A stretch of DNA of 56,975 bases from Caballeronia temeraria (GCF_001544795.2 NZ_FCOI02000041.1:1-56975); one strand, 5' to 3'. Positions 38,182-48,321 are shown, counted from the stretch's first letter. Numbers and translations are program-made. The notes: generated by a model not told the origin, from the sequence alone.

Positions 38182-39458
38182 ACCTTGCCTCCGCGCATCA
38201 AGACACGATTTTCATAATCCACGCGCAGCAACACCGCCAGCGCGACGCAGTTCAGCAGAATGCCCGAGCCGCCGTACGACACGAGCGGCAGCGTGAGACC
38301 CTTGGTCGGCAGAAGACCGAGGTTCACGCCCATGTTGATGAAGGTCTGCGCGCCGAACCAGATGCCGACGCCCTTCGCCATCAGACCGGCGAACGTGCGA
38401 TCGAGCGCGAGCGCCTGACGGCCGATCTCGAACGCGCGGCGCACGATCCAGTAGAACAGCAGAATCACGCAGATCACGCCGACGAAACCGAGCTCCTCGC
38501 CGATCACCGCGAGAATGAAGTCGGTATGCGCTTCCGGCAGATAGTTGAGCTTCTCGACGCTGCCGCCCAGGCCCACGCCGAACCATTCGCCGCGCCCGAA
38601 CGCGATCAGCGAGTGCGTCAACTGATACGCCTTGCCCTGCGCGTAACGGTCATCCCACGGATCGAGGTAAGCGAAGATCCGCTCGCGACGCCACGGCGAC
38701 AACCACACGAGCATCGTGAATGTGCCGACTGCCGTCAGCACGAGGCCGCCGAACAGCTTGCCGTTGACGCCGCCGAGGAACAGCACGCCCATCGCGATCG
38801 CGGCGATCACCATGAACGCGCCCATGTCCGGTTCGAGCAGCAGCAGCGCGCCGACGAAGCCGACCGCGACGGCCATCGGCAAAAAGCCTTTACCGAAGCT
38901 GTGCATGAATTCCTGCTTGCGCACGGTGTAGTTCGCGGCGTAGATGGTCACCGCGAGCTTCATGATTTCCGACGGCTGCATGTTCGTGATGCCGAGCGGA
39001 ATCCAGCGGCGCGCGCCGTTTACGCCTTTGCCGACGTGCGGAATCAGCACGATGATCAGCATCACCAGCGCGATGAGAAAGAGCTTCGGCGCGTACTTCT
39101 CCCAGATCTTGATCGGAATCTTGAACGCGATGGTTGCGCCGACGAGCGCCGTCGCGACCGAGATCAGGTGACGCACGAGGAAGTGATAGTCGCGGTAGCT
39201 CGCGTACTTGGGCGAATCGGGCATGGCGATCGACGCCGAGTACACCATCACGATGCCGAGGCCGAGCAGCGAGATCATCACCCACAACAGCGAATAGTCG
39301 TAGTCGAGCATCCGCGAGCGCGCGGGACGCACGCCGTTGACCGCGCTCGAAATGCCGCTGCCGCGCGTGCCGGAATTCGAGCGACCCGCGAGCGAGTCGC
39401 CCGGCATGGCGTTGCGCTGTCCGGTGAGTTTCGATCCGAAGCGTTCCGACCAGCTCAT
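38178..39458 (-). CDS. ftsW: Septal peptidoglycan glycosyltransferase FtsW
   Basis: A polytopic SEDS-family polymerase that works with FtsI at the septum. The 426-residue protein has about ten membrane segments after a 45-residue N-terminal tail. SEDS motifs include GKGVNGARRWI, the EPDMGAF segment and GLTLPLVSYGGSG. It overlaps murD and murG by ATGA at both ends. Confidence 0.97.
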   Translation of the reverse strand: MSWSERFGSKLTGQRNAMPGDSLAGRSNSGTRGSGISSAVNGVRPARSRMLDYDYSLLWVMISLLGLGIVMVYSASIAMPDSPKYASYRDYHFLVRHLISVATALVGATIAFKIPIKIWEKYAPKLFLIALVMLIIVLIPHVGKGVNGARRWIPLGITNMQPSEIMKLAVTIYAANYTVRKQEFMHSFGKGFLPMAVAVGFVGALLLLEPDMGAFMVIAAIAMGVLFLGGVNGKLFGGLVLTAVGTFTMLVWLSPWRRERIFAYLDPWDDRYAQGKAYQLTHSLIAFGRGEWFGVGLGGSVEKLNYLPEAHTDFILAVIGEELGFVGVICVILLFYWIVRRAFEIGRQALALDRTFAGLMAKGVGIWFGAQTFINMGVNLGLLPTKGLTLPLVSYGGSGILLNCVALAVLLRVDYENRVLMRGGKV

Positions 39459-40966
39459 AGCATGACTCCTCGCGCGGCGGCGATTTCTTCGACCGCACCG
39501 CGAAACACGTCGGCGCGATGTGCGTAGTTCTTGAACATGTCGAGGCTCGCGCAGGCGGGCGAAAGCAGCACGGCGTCGCCGGCTTCCGCGATACGCGCGG
39601 CAGCGTTCGTCGCGGCTTCGAGCGTCGCGTGGTCTTCGAGCGCGACGCCCGTCGATGCCAGCGTTTCGCGGATGCGTTGCGCGTCGCGGCCGATCAGCAT
39701 GACCGCGCGCGCCCAGCGTGCGACCGGCGCTTCGAGCGGCGAAAAATCCTGGCCCTTGCCGTCGCCGCCAGCGATCAGCACGACGCGTTGCGCAAGGCCG
39801 TCGAGCGCGGCGACCGTTGCGCCGACATTCGTGCCCTTGCTGTCATCGACATAATCGACGCCGTCGATCTGCGCGATCACTTCGACGCGATGCGGCTCGC
39901 CGCGATATTCGCGCAGGCCATGCAGCAGCGCCGCGAGCGGCAGATCGATCGCGCGTGCCAAAGCCAGCGCGGCGAGCGCGTTCGCCGCGTTGTGCAGGCC
40001 GCGAATGCGCAGCGCATCGACGGGCATGAGGCGCTTGGAAACGAGGTTCGGCTCGGCTTCGTCCTTCTTGCGGCGACGCGAGGTCACCGGCTCCGTGGAT
40101 GCGTCCTGATCGACGCCGGCAACCAGCCACAACATGCCGTTGTCGCGCAGCAAACCGTAGTCGCCGACCGTCAGCGGTTCGTTCAGGCCGAACGTCACGA
40201 CGCGATGTTGCGCGACGTTCGCCGCGAGCTTCATCACGCGGTTGTCGTCGCGGTTCAGCACGCGCGTCGTGGTCGGACCGAAGATGCGGCCCTTCGCGGC
40301 GGCGTAGGCGTCGAGACCGCCGTGCCAGTCGAGATGATCCTGCGTGATGTTCAGCACCGCGGCGGCGTCCGGCGTAAAGGTGTGCGCGGTCTCGAGCTGG
40401 AAGCTCGACAGTTCGAGCACCCAGACATCCGGCAGCGCGGTCTGGTCGATGGCGTCGGTGAGCTTGTCGAGCATTGCCGGGCTGATGTTGCCCGCGACCG
40501 CGACCGACTTGCCCGCGCGCTCGCACAGGAGGCCGGTGAGCGCGGTCGTCGTGGTCTTGCCGTTCGTGCCGGTGATCGCGATGACCTTCGGCGCGTAACC
40601 GTTCGCGCCGAGCCCGGCGAGCGCCTGCGCGAAGAGTTCGAGTTCGCCCCAGACGGGAATGCCGCGTTCGTTCGCCGCGGCGATCAGCGGCGCAAGGTCG
40701 TCCGCGAGCGGCGAAAGTCCCGGGCTGATCGCGACGAGTTCGATGCCGCCATCGAGCAGAGCGGGCGTGAATGCGCCGCCGACGAAATCCGCGTCGATCT
40801 TGTGGATCGCGAGCTCGGAGAGATTCGGCGGCGTTTCCCGCGTGTCGGCAATCCGCAGGCGGCAACCGTGCCTGGCGCACCAGCGCGCCATCGCGAGACC
40901 GGATTCACCCAGTCCCAGCACGAGCACCATCGGACTTTGCCGACCGACAAACTTCTCGCCAAACAT
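39455..40966 (-). CDS. murD: UDP-N-acetylmuramoylalanine-D-glutamate ligase
   Basis: Adds D-glutamate to UDP-MurNAc-L-Ala. At 503 residues it exceeds E. coli MurD (438). The N-terminal domain has MVLVLGLGESGLAM, the P-loop is AITGTNGKTTTTALTG, and the C-terminal domain has VDYVDDSKGTN. A charged, low-complexity insertion (TSRRRKKDEAEPN) near residue 300 accounts for part of the extra length. It lies 30 bases after mraY and overlaps ftsW. Confidence 0.97.
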   Translation of the reverse strand: MFGEKFVGRQSPMVLVLGLGESGLAMARWCARHGCRLRIADTRETPPNLSELAIHKIDADFVGGAFTPALLDGGIELVAISPGLSPLADDLAPLIAAANERGIPVWGELELFAQALAGLGANGYAPKVIAITGTNGKTTTTALTGLLCERAGKSVAVAGNISPAMLDKLTDAIDQTALPDVWVLELSSFQLETAHTFTPDAAAVLNITQDHLDWHGGLDAYAAAKGRIFGPTTTRVLNRDDNRVMKLAANVAQHRVVTFGLNEPLTVGDYGLLRDNGMLWLVAGVDQDASTEPVTSRRRKKDEAEPNLVSKRLMPVDALRIRGLHNAANALAALALARAIDLPLAALLHGLREYRGEPHRVEVIAQIDGVDYVDDSKGTNVGATVAALDGLAQRVVLIAGGDGKGQDFSPLEAPVARWARAVMLIGRDAQRIRETLASTGVALEDHATLEAATNAAARIAEAGDAVLLSPACASLDMFKNYAHRADVFRGAVEEIAAARGVML

Positions 40967-40996
40967 CGCTTTACCTTTTACTGAAACTTGAATGAA

Positions 40997-42166
40997 TCAA
41001 CGCAATTTCAACGTCGACAGACCGAACAGGCACAACATCAACGTGATGATCCAGAAGCGCACCACCACTTGCGTCTCGGTCCAGCCGGACAACTCGTAGT
41101 GGTGATGCAGCGGCGCCATCTTGAAGAAACGTCGACCCTCGCCGTAACGGCGCTTGGTGAACTTGAACCAGAAGACCTGCAGCATCACGGAGAGCGTTTC
41201 CGCGACGAACACGCCGCCCATGATGAACAGCACGACTTCCTGACGGACGATGACCGCGATCGTGCCGAGCGCGCCGCCGAGCGCGAGCGCGCCGACATCG
41301 CCCATGAAGACCTGCGCGGGGTGCGTGTTGTACCAGAGGAACGCGAGGCCCGCGCCGCCCATGGCGGAACAGAAAATCAGCAGTTCGCCCGCGCCGGGAA
41401 TGTGCGGGAACAGCAAGTACTTCGAATAGACCGACGAACCCATCACGTAGGCGAACGCGCCGAGCGACGCGCCCACGAGCACGACGGGCATGATGACGAG
41501 ACCGTCGAGGCCGTCGGTGAGGTTCACCGCGTTGCTCGACCCGACGATCACGAAGTACGTCATCGCGATGAAGCCCCACACGCCGAGCGGATACGTGATC
41601 GACTTGAGGAACGGCAGCATCAGGTCGGCGCGCGCGGGAAGGCCCATCGAGAGGCCGCTGCGAACCCATGCCATGAAGAGATCGAACACGCGCGCGTTGT
41701 TCGCTTCGGACACGGAAAACGCGAGATATACCGCCGCGAACAGGCCGATCACCGATTGCCAGAAATACTTTTCGCGCGACGACATGCCGCGCGGATCCTT
41801 GTGCACGACCTTGCGATAGTCGTCCACCCAGCCGATCACGCCATAACCGAACGTGACGAGCATCACGATCCACACGAAGCGGTTCGTGAGATCAGCCCAC
41901 AGCAACGTGGAAATGGCGATGCCGATCAGGATCAGCACGCCGCCCATCGTCGGCGTGCCGGACTTGACGAGGTGCGTCTGCGGACCGTCCTTGCGCACGG
42001 CCTGACCGACCTTGAGCGCGGTCAGCTTGCGGATGACCCACGGGCCGCAGACGAGGCCGATCAAAAGCGCCGTCGCCGTGGCACCCACGGCGCGGAACGT
42101 AATATAGGTGAACACGCGCATAAAGCTGGCGTCATTCTGAAGCCATTGCGCGAGTGCGAGTAGCAT
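40997..42166 (-). CDS. mraY: Phospho-MurNAc-pentapeptide transferase MraY
   Basis: An integral membrane enzyme that links phospho-MurNAc-pentapeptide to undecaprenyl phosphate, forming lipid I. The 389-residue protein has about ten membrane segments, with GTPTMGG, the NLTDGLDGLVI aspartate motif and the FKMAPLHHHYE histidine loop. It lies 23 bases after murF. Confidence 0.98.
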   Translation of the reverse strand: MLLALAQWLQNDASFMRVFTYITFRAVGATATALLIGLVCGPWVIRKLTALKVGQAVRKDGPQTHLVKSGTPTMGGVLILIGIAISTLLWADLTNRFVWIVMLVTFGYGVIGWVDDYRKVVHKDPRGMSSREKYFWQSVIGLFAAVYLAFSVSEANNARVFDLFMAWVRSGLSMGLPARADLMLPFLKSITYPLGVWGFIAMTYFVIVGSSNAVNLTDGLDGLVIMPVVLVGASLGAFAYVMGSSVYSKYLLFPHIPGAGELLIFCSAMGGAGLAFLWYNTHPAQVFMGDVGALALGGALGTIAVIVRQEVVLFIMGGVFVAETLSVMLQVFWFKFTKRRYGEGRRFFKMAPLHHHYELSGWTETQVVVRFWIITLMLCLFGLSTLKLR

Positions 42167-42189
42167 GCTGGTCCTTCTCTTTCAGTGAA

Positions 42190-43620
42190 TCAATGAGCAG
42201 CGGGCGTATTGCCCGCCGCGGGTTGTTGTGGACTCGTCAAGGCGTCCACCACACGCTCCATCTTCATGAAGCGCGAGCCTTTTGCGAGATACGTAGCCTT
42301 GCTGCCGTAGCCTGCGTGTTCGAGTGCGCCGAGCATCGTGCTTACGTCGGCGAAATGCTGCGCGGATTGCTTCGATGCTGCCGCGTTGAATGCGTTCACG
42401 GAATCGGCACTGGCAGCGCCGAGCGCGAACAGCGCATCGATGCCGCGCTCGGCCGCATACGCGCCGACTTCGCGATGAAACGCCGGACCTTCCTCGCCGA
42501 CTTCGCCCATGTCGCCCATCACGAGCACGCGCGGCGATGCCTGCGATGCGAGCACGTCGATCGCGGCGCGCATCGAATCGGGATTCGAGTTGTACGTGTC
42601 GTCGATGACGGTTGCGCCGGCGAGCGCGCCGAGGATCGCGCGCTTCACCTGCAAGCGGCCCTTTACAGGCTGGAACGCTTCGAGGCCGCGTTTGATCGCA
42701 TCGAGCGAAACGCCTGCGGCGAGCGCCGCCGAAGTCGCCGCCAACGCGTTGCGCGCGTTGTGTTCGCCGAGCACGTTCAGCGCGATATCGAGCGCGCCTT
42801 GCGGCGTGCGCATGCGTACCGTCGTCCCTTCGAGCGTGCCGGTGACGGCGGCCTTCGATGCATCGCCGGTCAGCGCGAAGTCGATGATCGCGTTGTCCGT
42901 CGCGGCGGTGCGCCAGAAGACGGCGTATTGGTCGTCGGCGGGAAACACGGCGGTGCCGGTCTCGCCGAGCGCATGAATGACCGATGCGTGTTCGAGCGCG
43001 ACCGCTTCGACCGTCGCCATGAATTCCTGATGCTCGCGCTGCGCGTTGTTGACAACGGCAACATCGGGCGCGGCGATCTTGCCGAGCACTTCGGTTTCGC
43101 CCGGATGATTCATGCCGAGTTCGACGACCGCGAGCTTGTGCGACGCGTTCAGACGGAACAGCGTGAGCGGCAAACCGATGTCGTTATTGAAGTTGCCGGC
43201 CGTCGCGAGACGCGCTTCTTCGCCGACCGCAGCCGCGAAGATCGACGCGATCATTTCCTTGACAGTGGTCTTTCCGTTGCTGCCCGTGACCGCGACGAGC
43301 GGCATCGTGAAGCGCTTGCGCCAGCCGTGCGCCAGCGCACCGAGCGCCGCGCGCGTGTCCTTTACCTTGATGACAGGAAGGGGCCAGGCATCGGAGTTGC
43401 TCGGGTCGCGTGACACGAGCGCCGCAGCCGCGCCGCTCTTCGCAACCTGATCCAGGAAATCATGCGCATCGAAGCGATCGCCCTTCACCGCGACGAACAG
43501 GTCACCGGCCTGCACGCCACGGCTGTCCGTGACGACGCGTTCGATGCCGATATCCGCTTCGCCCTTGATGGCGGCGCCGGGAATCGTCGCGGCGGCTTGA
43601 GCCAGCGTGAACATCGTCAT
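42190..43620 (-). CDS. murF: UDP-MurNAc-tripeptide D-Ala-D-Ala ligase
   Basis: Adds D-Ala-D-Ala to complete the cytoplasmic peptidoglycan precursor. The 476-residue protein shows the Mur-ligase P-loop VTGSNGKTTVKEMI and the YNSNPDSMRAA motif. The ATG at 43620 overlaps the murE stop (ATGA); a second ATG two codons later is possible. Confidence 0.97.
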   Translation of the reverse strand: MTMFTLAQAAATIPGAAIKGEADIGIERVVTDSRGVQAGDLFVAVKGDRFDAHDFLDQVAKSGAAAALVSRDPSNSDAWPLPVIKVKDTRAALGALAHGWRKRFTMPLVAVTGSNGKTTVKEMIASIFAAAVGEEARLATAGNFNNDIGLPLTLFRLNASHKLAVVELGMNHPGETEVLGKIAAPDVAVVNNAQREHQEFMATVEAVALEHASVIHALGETGTAVFPADDQYAVFWRTAATDNAIIDFALTGDASKAAVTGTLEGTTVRMRTPQGALDIALNVLGEHNARNALAATSAALAAGVSLDAIKRGLEAFQPVKGRLQVKRAILGALAGATVIDDTYNSNPDSMRAAIDVLASQASPRVLVMGDMGEVGEEGPAFHREVGAYAAERGIDALFALGAASADSVNAFNAAASKQSAQHFADVSTMLGALEHAGYGSKATYLAKGSRFMKMERVVDALTSPQQPAAGNTPAAH

Positions 43621-45161
43621 TCGCCACCTCCGCGCTGTTGCGTGGCGCGTGCGGCAAGCGCGAGGCGCGCGTGATCCTGATCCGAGAAAGCGCGTTTCTT
43701 GCCCATGATTTCCTGCGTGGCTTCGTGTCCTTTTCCGGCGAGTACGACGACATCTTCGCGCGCCGCCGAGCGGATCGCCTGCAGGATTGCGCTCGCGCGG
43801 TCTTCGACGCGGCGCGCATTCGCGGCGTGCTTCATGCCCGTCGCGATCTGATCGATGATCGAATTGGGATCTTCGCTGCGCGGGTTGTCGCTCGTGATGA
43901 CGACCTGATCCGCGAGACGTTCGGCGATTTCGCCCATCAGCGGACGCTTCGTCGCATCGCGGTCGCCGCCGCAGCCGAACATGCAGACGAGCTCGCCGCC
44001 GCGCGCCTGCGCGATCGGGCGCAGCGCGGCAAGCGTCTTGTCGAGTGCGTCGGGCGTGTGCGCGTAATCGATCACGACGAGCGGTTCGTCGCTCTGAAGA
44101 CGTCCGCCGAGTCGCTCCATGCGGCCGTTGACCGATTCGAGTTTCTGAATGCGCGCGATGGCGGCGTCGAACGGCACGCCGACTTCGAGCAGCACGCCGA
44201 GCACGGAAAGCAGATTGCTCACGTTGAACGTGCCGAGCGTGCCGACTTCGACATCGGCTTCGCCCCAGTCCGACGACAAATGAAACGCGGTGCCGGTCGC
44301 CGTCGCGCGCACTTGACTCGCGAGCAGCATCGCGTCGGCGCTGGGCACGGCATCGGCGGGCATGTCGACGCCGTATGCAATCGTGCGCACCTTGCCGCGC
44401 AGCGATTCGATCAGACGCTGACCGGCCGCGTCATCGCGATTGACGATCGCCGTCTTCAGCGACGGCCACGCGAAGAGACGCGCCTTCGCCGCCTCGTAGG
44501 CGTCGAACGTGCCGTGATAATCGAGATGATCCTGCGTGAGATTCGTGAAGATGGCGATGTCGAAATCGACGCCATTCACGCGCCCCTGATGCAGCGCGTG
44601 CGACGACACTTCCATCGCGACGCCTTCCGCGCCTTGCGCTTTGAGTTGCGCGAGGCTGCGCTGCAACTGCGGCGCGTCGGGCGTGGTGAAGCCGCTGTGC
44701 ACGAGCTTGCCCGGCATGCCGATGCCGAGCGTGCCGACGATCGCGCACGGACGGCCGAGCGCGCTCAGCGCCGTCGCGATCCACTGGCTGCACGAGGTCT
44801 TGCCGTTCGTGCCCGTCACGCCGACAGTGAGCATCGACGCGGTCGGCTCGCCGTACCACGCGGACGCGATCGGACCCGCGAGCTCGTTCAGCGCTTTCAC
44901 GGCGAGCGTTTTCGACGCATCCGGCTTGCCTGCGAAATTCTCCGGCTGGTACAGGGCCGCGCCCGCACCCGCCGCGAGCGCGGCGTCGAGATACGGGCGG
45001 TTGTCCGCGCCGTCGACCGCATAGGCGAGAAACACGTCGCCGCTTTTGAGCGAGCGCGTGTCGGCGTGTAGTTGCGCCTCGGGCTGCACGTGGGCGCGCA
45101 GCCATTGAACGGCTTGTGAAACGTCCTTTTGCATCTTGCTCTGTCGGGCTTGCGCGCTCAT
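43617..45161 (-). CDS. murE: UDP-MurNAc-Ala-Glu meso-diaminopimelate ligase
   Basis: Adds the third stem-peptide residue. The 514-residue protein has P-loop GVTGTNGKTSCSQWI and the meso-DAP selectivity motif DNPRSEDP, so the peptidoglycan is predicted to be DAP-type. The start overlaps the ftsI stop (ATGA). Confidence 0.98.
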   Translation of the reverse strand: MSAQARQSKMQKDVSQAVQWLRAHVQPEAQLHADTRSLKSGDVFLAYAVDGADNRPYLDAALAAGAGAALYQPENFAGKPDASKTLAVKALNELAGPIASAWYGEPTASMLTVGVTGTNGKTSCSQWIATALSALGRPCAIVGTLGIGMPGKLVHSGFTTPDAPQLQRSLAQLKAQGAEGVAMEVSSHALHQGRVNGVDFDIAIFTNLTQDHLDYHGTFDAYEAAKARLFAWPSLKTAIVNRDDAAGQRLIESLRGKVRTIAYGVDMPADAVPSADAMLLASQVRATATGTAFHLSSDWGEADVEVGTLGTFNVSNLLSVLGVLLEVGVPFDAAIARIQKLESVNGRMERLGGRLQSDEPLVVIDYAHTPDALDKTLAALRPIAQARGGELVCMFGCGGDRDATKRPLMGEIAERLADQVVITSDNPRSEDPNSIIDQIATGMKHAANARRVEDRASAILQAIRSAAREDVVVLAGKGHEATQEIMGKKRAFSDQDHARLALAARATQQRGGGE

Positions 45162-47014
45162 CGCACGACTCCCGGGTGCGTCTTCGTATTGCTCGACACC
45201 GCGACTTTTTTCGCGGTGTTCGCGCTGTTCGTGTTCGCCGGCTGCTGCGCGGCGGGTTGGGCGGCGGAGTTCGAATCGTCCGTCACGACCATCTGCTTGA
45301 CCGGCATGTCGGGCGGCACATTGAGCGCGCGCAAGGTATCGCCGACGATGCCCGAGAACACCGGACCCGACACCTGACCGCCGAAGTGGCTGCCGACCGT
45401 CGGTTCATCGACCGATACCGCCACGACGATGCGCGGATTGGGCATCGGCGCCATGCCGACGAACGATGCACGGTACTTCGAGTGATCGTAGCCGTGGCCG
45501 CCGTGCTTGTACGCCGTGCCCGACTTGCCGCCGACGCGATAGCCCGCCACCGCCGCATCCGGCGACGTGCCGCCCTTCGACACGACGGTTTCGAGCATCG
45601 CGCGCACTTCACGCGCCGTGGTCGGCGAAAACACTTGCTGACCGACCGGCGGCTGATCGCCCGCCGTACGGAAAATCGAGACAGGCAGAATCTTGCCGTC
45701 GTTCGCGATCGCCGTGTACGCGCGTCCGAGCTGGAACAGCGAGACCGACAGACCGTAGCCGTACGACATGGTCGCCTGCTCGATGCGCCGCCAGCTCTTC
45801 CAGGGCCGCAGCCGCCCGGTCACCGCGCCCGGGAAGCCAACCTTCGGCGCCTGTCCCAGACCGATGCTCGTGTACATGTTCCACATTTCTTCAGGACGCA
45901 ATTGCATCGCAATTTTGGTCGCACCGATATTGCTCGACTTCTGAATCACACCGCCGACGGTGAGCGTGCCGAAGCCGGAATCGTCCGTAATGCGCGCGCC
46001 GTCGAGCACAAACACGCCGCCGCCCGTTTCGACGAGCGTATTCGGCGTCACGCGATGCAGATCGAGCGCGAGCGAAACGGTGAACGGCTTCATGATCGAG
46101 CCCGGCTCGAACGTGTCCGTGAGGATACGGTTGCGCAGCTGCTCGCCGGTCATCCGCGAACGGTCGTTCGGGTTGTACGTGGGATAGTTGACGAGCGCGA
46201 GCACTTCGCCCGTCTTCACGTCGATGACCATGGCCGCGCCGGCTTTCGCCTTCGTCTTCTCGACGGCGGCCTTCAGGTTCGCGTACGCGATGTACTGAAT
46301 CTTGCTGTCGATCGAGAGCTCGACGTCGGCGCCGTTGTGCGGCACGACCTGCTCGTCGACGTCCTCGACAATATGGCCCATGCGGTCCTTGATGACGCGA
46401 CGCATGCCCGGCGTGCCCGCGAGGACGCTCTGGTCGCCGAGTTCGACGCCTTCCTGTCCCTTGTCTTCAATATTAGTAAAGCCGATCAGGTGCGCCGTGA
46501 TTTCGCCTTCCGGATAGAAGCGCTTGTATTCGCCGCGCGAATAGATGCCCGGAATGTCGAGCGCGGCGACTTTCTGCGCGACTTCGAGCGGCACCTGGCG
46601 CTTCACGTAGACGAAGGTCTTGTCCATCGAGAGCTTCGCGCGCAGCTCTTTTTCCGGCATGTCGAGCAGTTTGGACAACTGCGCGAACTTGTCCGCGCCG
46701 AGATCGTTCGGCACGGCTTCGGGAATCGCCCAGATGGCCTTCACCGGCAGGCTCGTTGCGAGCACGAGGCCGTTGCGGTCGCGAATCTGGCCGCGCGTCG
46801 CGGGCATTTCGAGCGTGCGCTGATAGCGGCTCTCGCCCTGTTTCTTGAAGAACGCGTTGCCCGGACCCTGAATCCAGAAGGCGCGCCCGGCGAGCGCGAC
46901 GAACGCCATGAAAAGCAGGAACACGACGAACTTCGAGCGCCACATCGGCAGGCGCACGGCGAGCAGCGGGTTCGGCGTGTGAGCGACGTCTTTCTGCTTC
47001 GCGGATTTTTTCAT
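45158..47014 (-). CDS. ftsI: Septal transpeptidase FtsI (PBP3)
   Basis: A penicillin-binding protein that cross-links septal peptidoglycan with FtsW. The 618-residue protein has a short cytosolic tail, one membrane segment (about 28-46), the PBP dimerisation domain and a transpeptidase domain with SIMK (catalytic Ser), SSN and KSGT motifs. It ends in an Ala/Gln/Asn/Thr-rich tail of about 40 residues. It overlaps ftsL and murE by ATGA. Confidence 0.98.
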   Translation of the reverse strand: MKKSAKQKDVAHTPNPLLAVRLPMWRSKFVVFLLFMAFVALAGRAFWIQGPGNAFFKKQGESRYQRTLEMPATRGQIRDRNGLVLATSLPVKAIWAIPEAVPNDLGADKFAQLSKLLDMPEKELRAKLSMDKTFVYVKRQVPLEVAQKVAALDIPGIYSRGEYKRFYPEGEITAHLIGFTNIEDKGQEGVELGDQSVLAGTPGMRRVIKDRMGHIVEDVDEQVVPHNGADVELSIDSKIQYIAYANLKAAVEKTKAKAGAAMVIDVKTGEVLALVNYPTYNPNDRSRMTGEQLRNRILTDTFEPGSIMKPFTVSLALDLHRVTPNTLVETGGGVFVLDGARITDDSGFGTLTVGGVIQKSSNIGATKIAMQLRPEEMWNMYTSIGLGQAPKVGFPGAVTGRLRPWKSWRRIEQATMSYGYGLSVSLFQLGRAYTAIANDGKILPVSIFRTAGDQPPVGQQVFSPTTAREVRAMLETVVSKGGTSPDAAVAGYRVGGKSGTAYKHGGHGYDHSKYRASFVGMAPMPNPRIVVAVSVDEPTVGSHFGGQVSGPVFSGIVGDTLRALNVPPDMPVKQMVVTDDSNSAAQPAAQQPANTNSANTAKKVAVSSNTKTHPGVVR

Positions 47015-47355
47015 CGCTTGGCTCCGCGTGCAGGCGGCGCCGATGCCGGCAGCGGCGGCGGCATCGGTGCGTCGGCGGCCTTGTTGGCGGCCGTGTCGTA
47101 GGTGAGATATTGCGTTCGGCCGGTCGTCACGGGCTGCATTTTCAGTGAGTTGGTGGCCAACTGCTCGATGCGCGATGTCTTGGACAACGCGCTCTGCTGG
47201 TACTGCAACTGCGCGTAATCCTGTTGCAGCTGACGCTCCTGCGATTGCGCCCGCTGCAAGTCGATGAAAATCTCCCGCTGCTGATTGGTGGAGCTGACGA
47301 CCGACAGCGCGCAGCCAAGCACGACGATGAGCAGGAAGATATTGAGGCGATTCAT
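47011..47355 (-). CDS. ftsL: Cell division protein FtsL
   Basis: A small bitopic divisome protein that forms a complex with FtsB and FtsQ. The 114-residue protein has an N-terminal membrane segment (about 5-22), a coiled coil (QREIFIDLQRAQSQERQLQQ onward) and a Pro/Ala-rich C-terminus. It overlaps rsmH and ftsI by 4 bases each. Confidence 0.95.
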   Translation of the reverse strand: MNRLNIFLLIVVLGCALSVVSSTNQQREIFIDLQRAQSQERQLQQDYAQLQYQQSALSKTSRIEQLATNSLKMQPVTTGRTQYLTYDTAANKAADAPMPPPLPASAPPARGAKR

Positions 47356-48305
47356 GGCGCGATCCGCTCCGCGATACGCATCACCGCGGACCGCGCGCGC
47401 GGGTTGTCGGCGACTTCGGCATCACTCGGAAACACGCGGCCGACCACGCGCAGCGGCGGGCTGGGAAGATCGACCGCACGGATCGGCAAACGACGGTCCA
47501 CCGCCGGCGCGCTTGCGTGCGCCTGCATGAACCGCTTGACGATCCGGTCTTCGAGTGAATGAAAGCTGATCACGACCAGCCGCCCCCCTTGCTCCAACAA
47601 TGCCAGTGCCGATTCGAGTACTACCTGCAGCTCCGCAAGCTCTTGATTGACGTGAATCCGTATAGCCTGAAAGGTGCGAGTTGCCGGGTCCTTGCCCTTT
47701 TCACGGGTTTTGACGACGTGACCCACGATTTCGGCAAGCTCGCGCGTGCTGTCGAGAGGCCCAAGACGGTCGGACTCTGCCCGGCGAGCAACAAGCGCCT
47801 TTGCAATCTGAAAAGCAAACCGTTCTTCCCCATAATCTCTGATGACCTCCGTAATTTCCTGCACCGTGGCGCGCGCGAGCCACTCAGCCGCCGACTCGCC
47901 CCGAGTCGGATCCATCCTCATGTCGAGCGGACCTTCTGCGCGGAAGCTGAAGCCGCGCTCCGGGTCGTCCACCTGCGGCGACGACACGCCAAGGTCCAGC
48001 AACACGCCCGACACCCGCCCGACCCCGCGCTCGCTCGCCGCGTCGCGCAACGCTGCGAAGCTGTCATGCACGATCGAAAAGCGCGAGTCCTGAATCTGTT
48101 GCGCCGTGGCGATTGCGAGAGGATCCTTGTCAAACGCGATCAATCGCCCCGCATCGCCCAGTCGCTGCAAAATCGCCCGGCTGTGACCGCCGCGTCCGAA
48201 CGTGCCATCTATATAGATGCCGTCCGCGCGCGTGATCAGTCCGTCTACCGCTTCGTTGAGCAGCACCGTGCGATGCTGCAATTCATTTCCCATCGCAGGA
48301 GCCAT
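47352..48305 (-). CDS. rsmH: 16S rRNA m4C1402 methyltransferase RsmH
   Basis: SAM-dependent N4-methylation of 16S rRNA C1402. The 317-residue protein has DGTFGRGGHSR, GVLLDLGVSSPQVD and the FSFRAEGPLDMRMD motif. The start is uncertain: ATG 48305 (used) or the internal ATG at 48293 giving MGNELQHRTV. It lies 16 bases after mraZ. Confidence 0.96.
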   Translation of the reverse strand: MAPAMGNELQHRTVLLNEAVDGLITRADGIYIDGTFGRGGHSRAILQRLGDAGRLIAFDKDPLAIATAQQIQDSRFSIVHDSFAALRDAASERGVGRVSGVLLDLGVSSPQVDDPERGFSFRAEGPLDMRMDPTRGESAAEWLARATVQEITEVIRDYGEERFAFQIAKALVARRAESDRLGPLDSTRELAEIVGHVVKTREKGKDPATRTFQAIRIHVNQELAELQVVLESALALLEQGGRLVVISFHSLEDRIVKRFMQAHASAPAVDRRLPIRAVDLPSPPLRVVGRVFPSDAEVADNPRARSAVMRIAERIAP

Positions 48306-48321
48306 GTTGTTGAGCGCCGCG

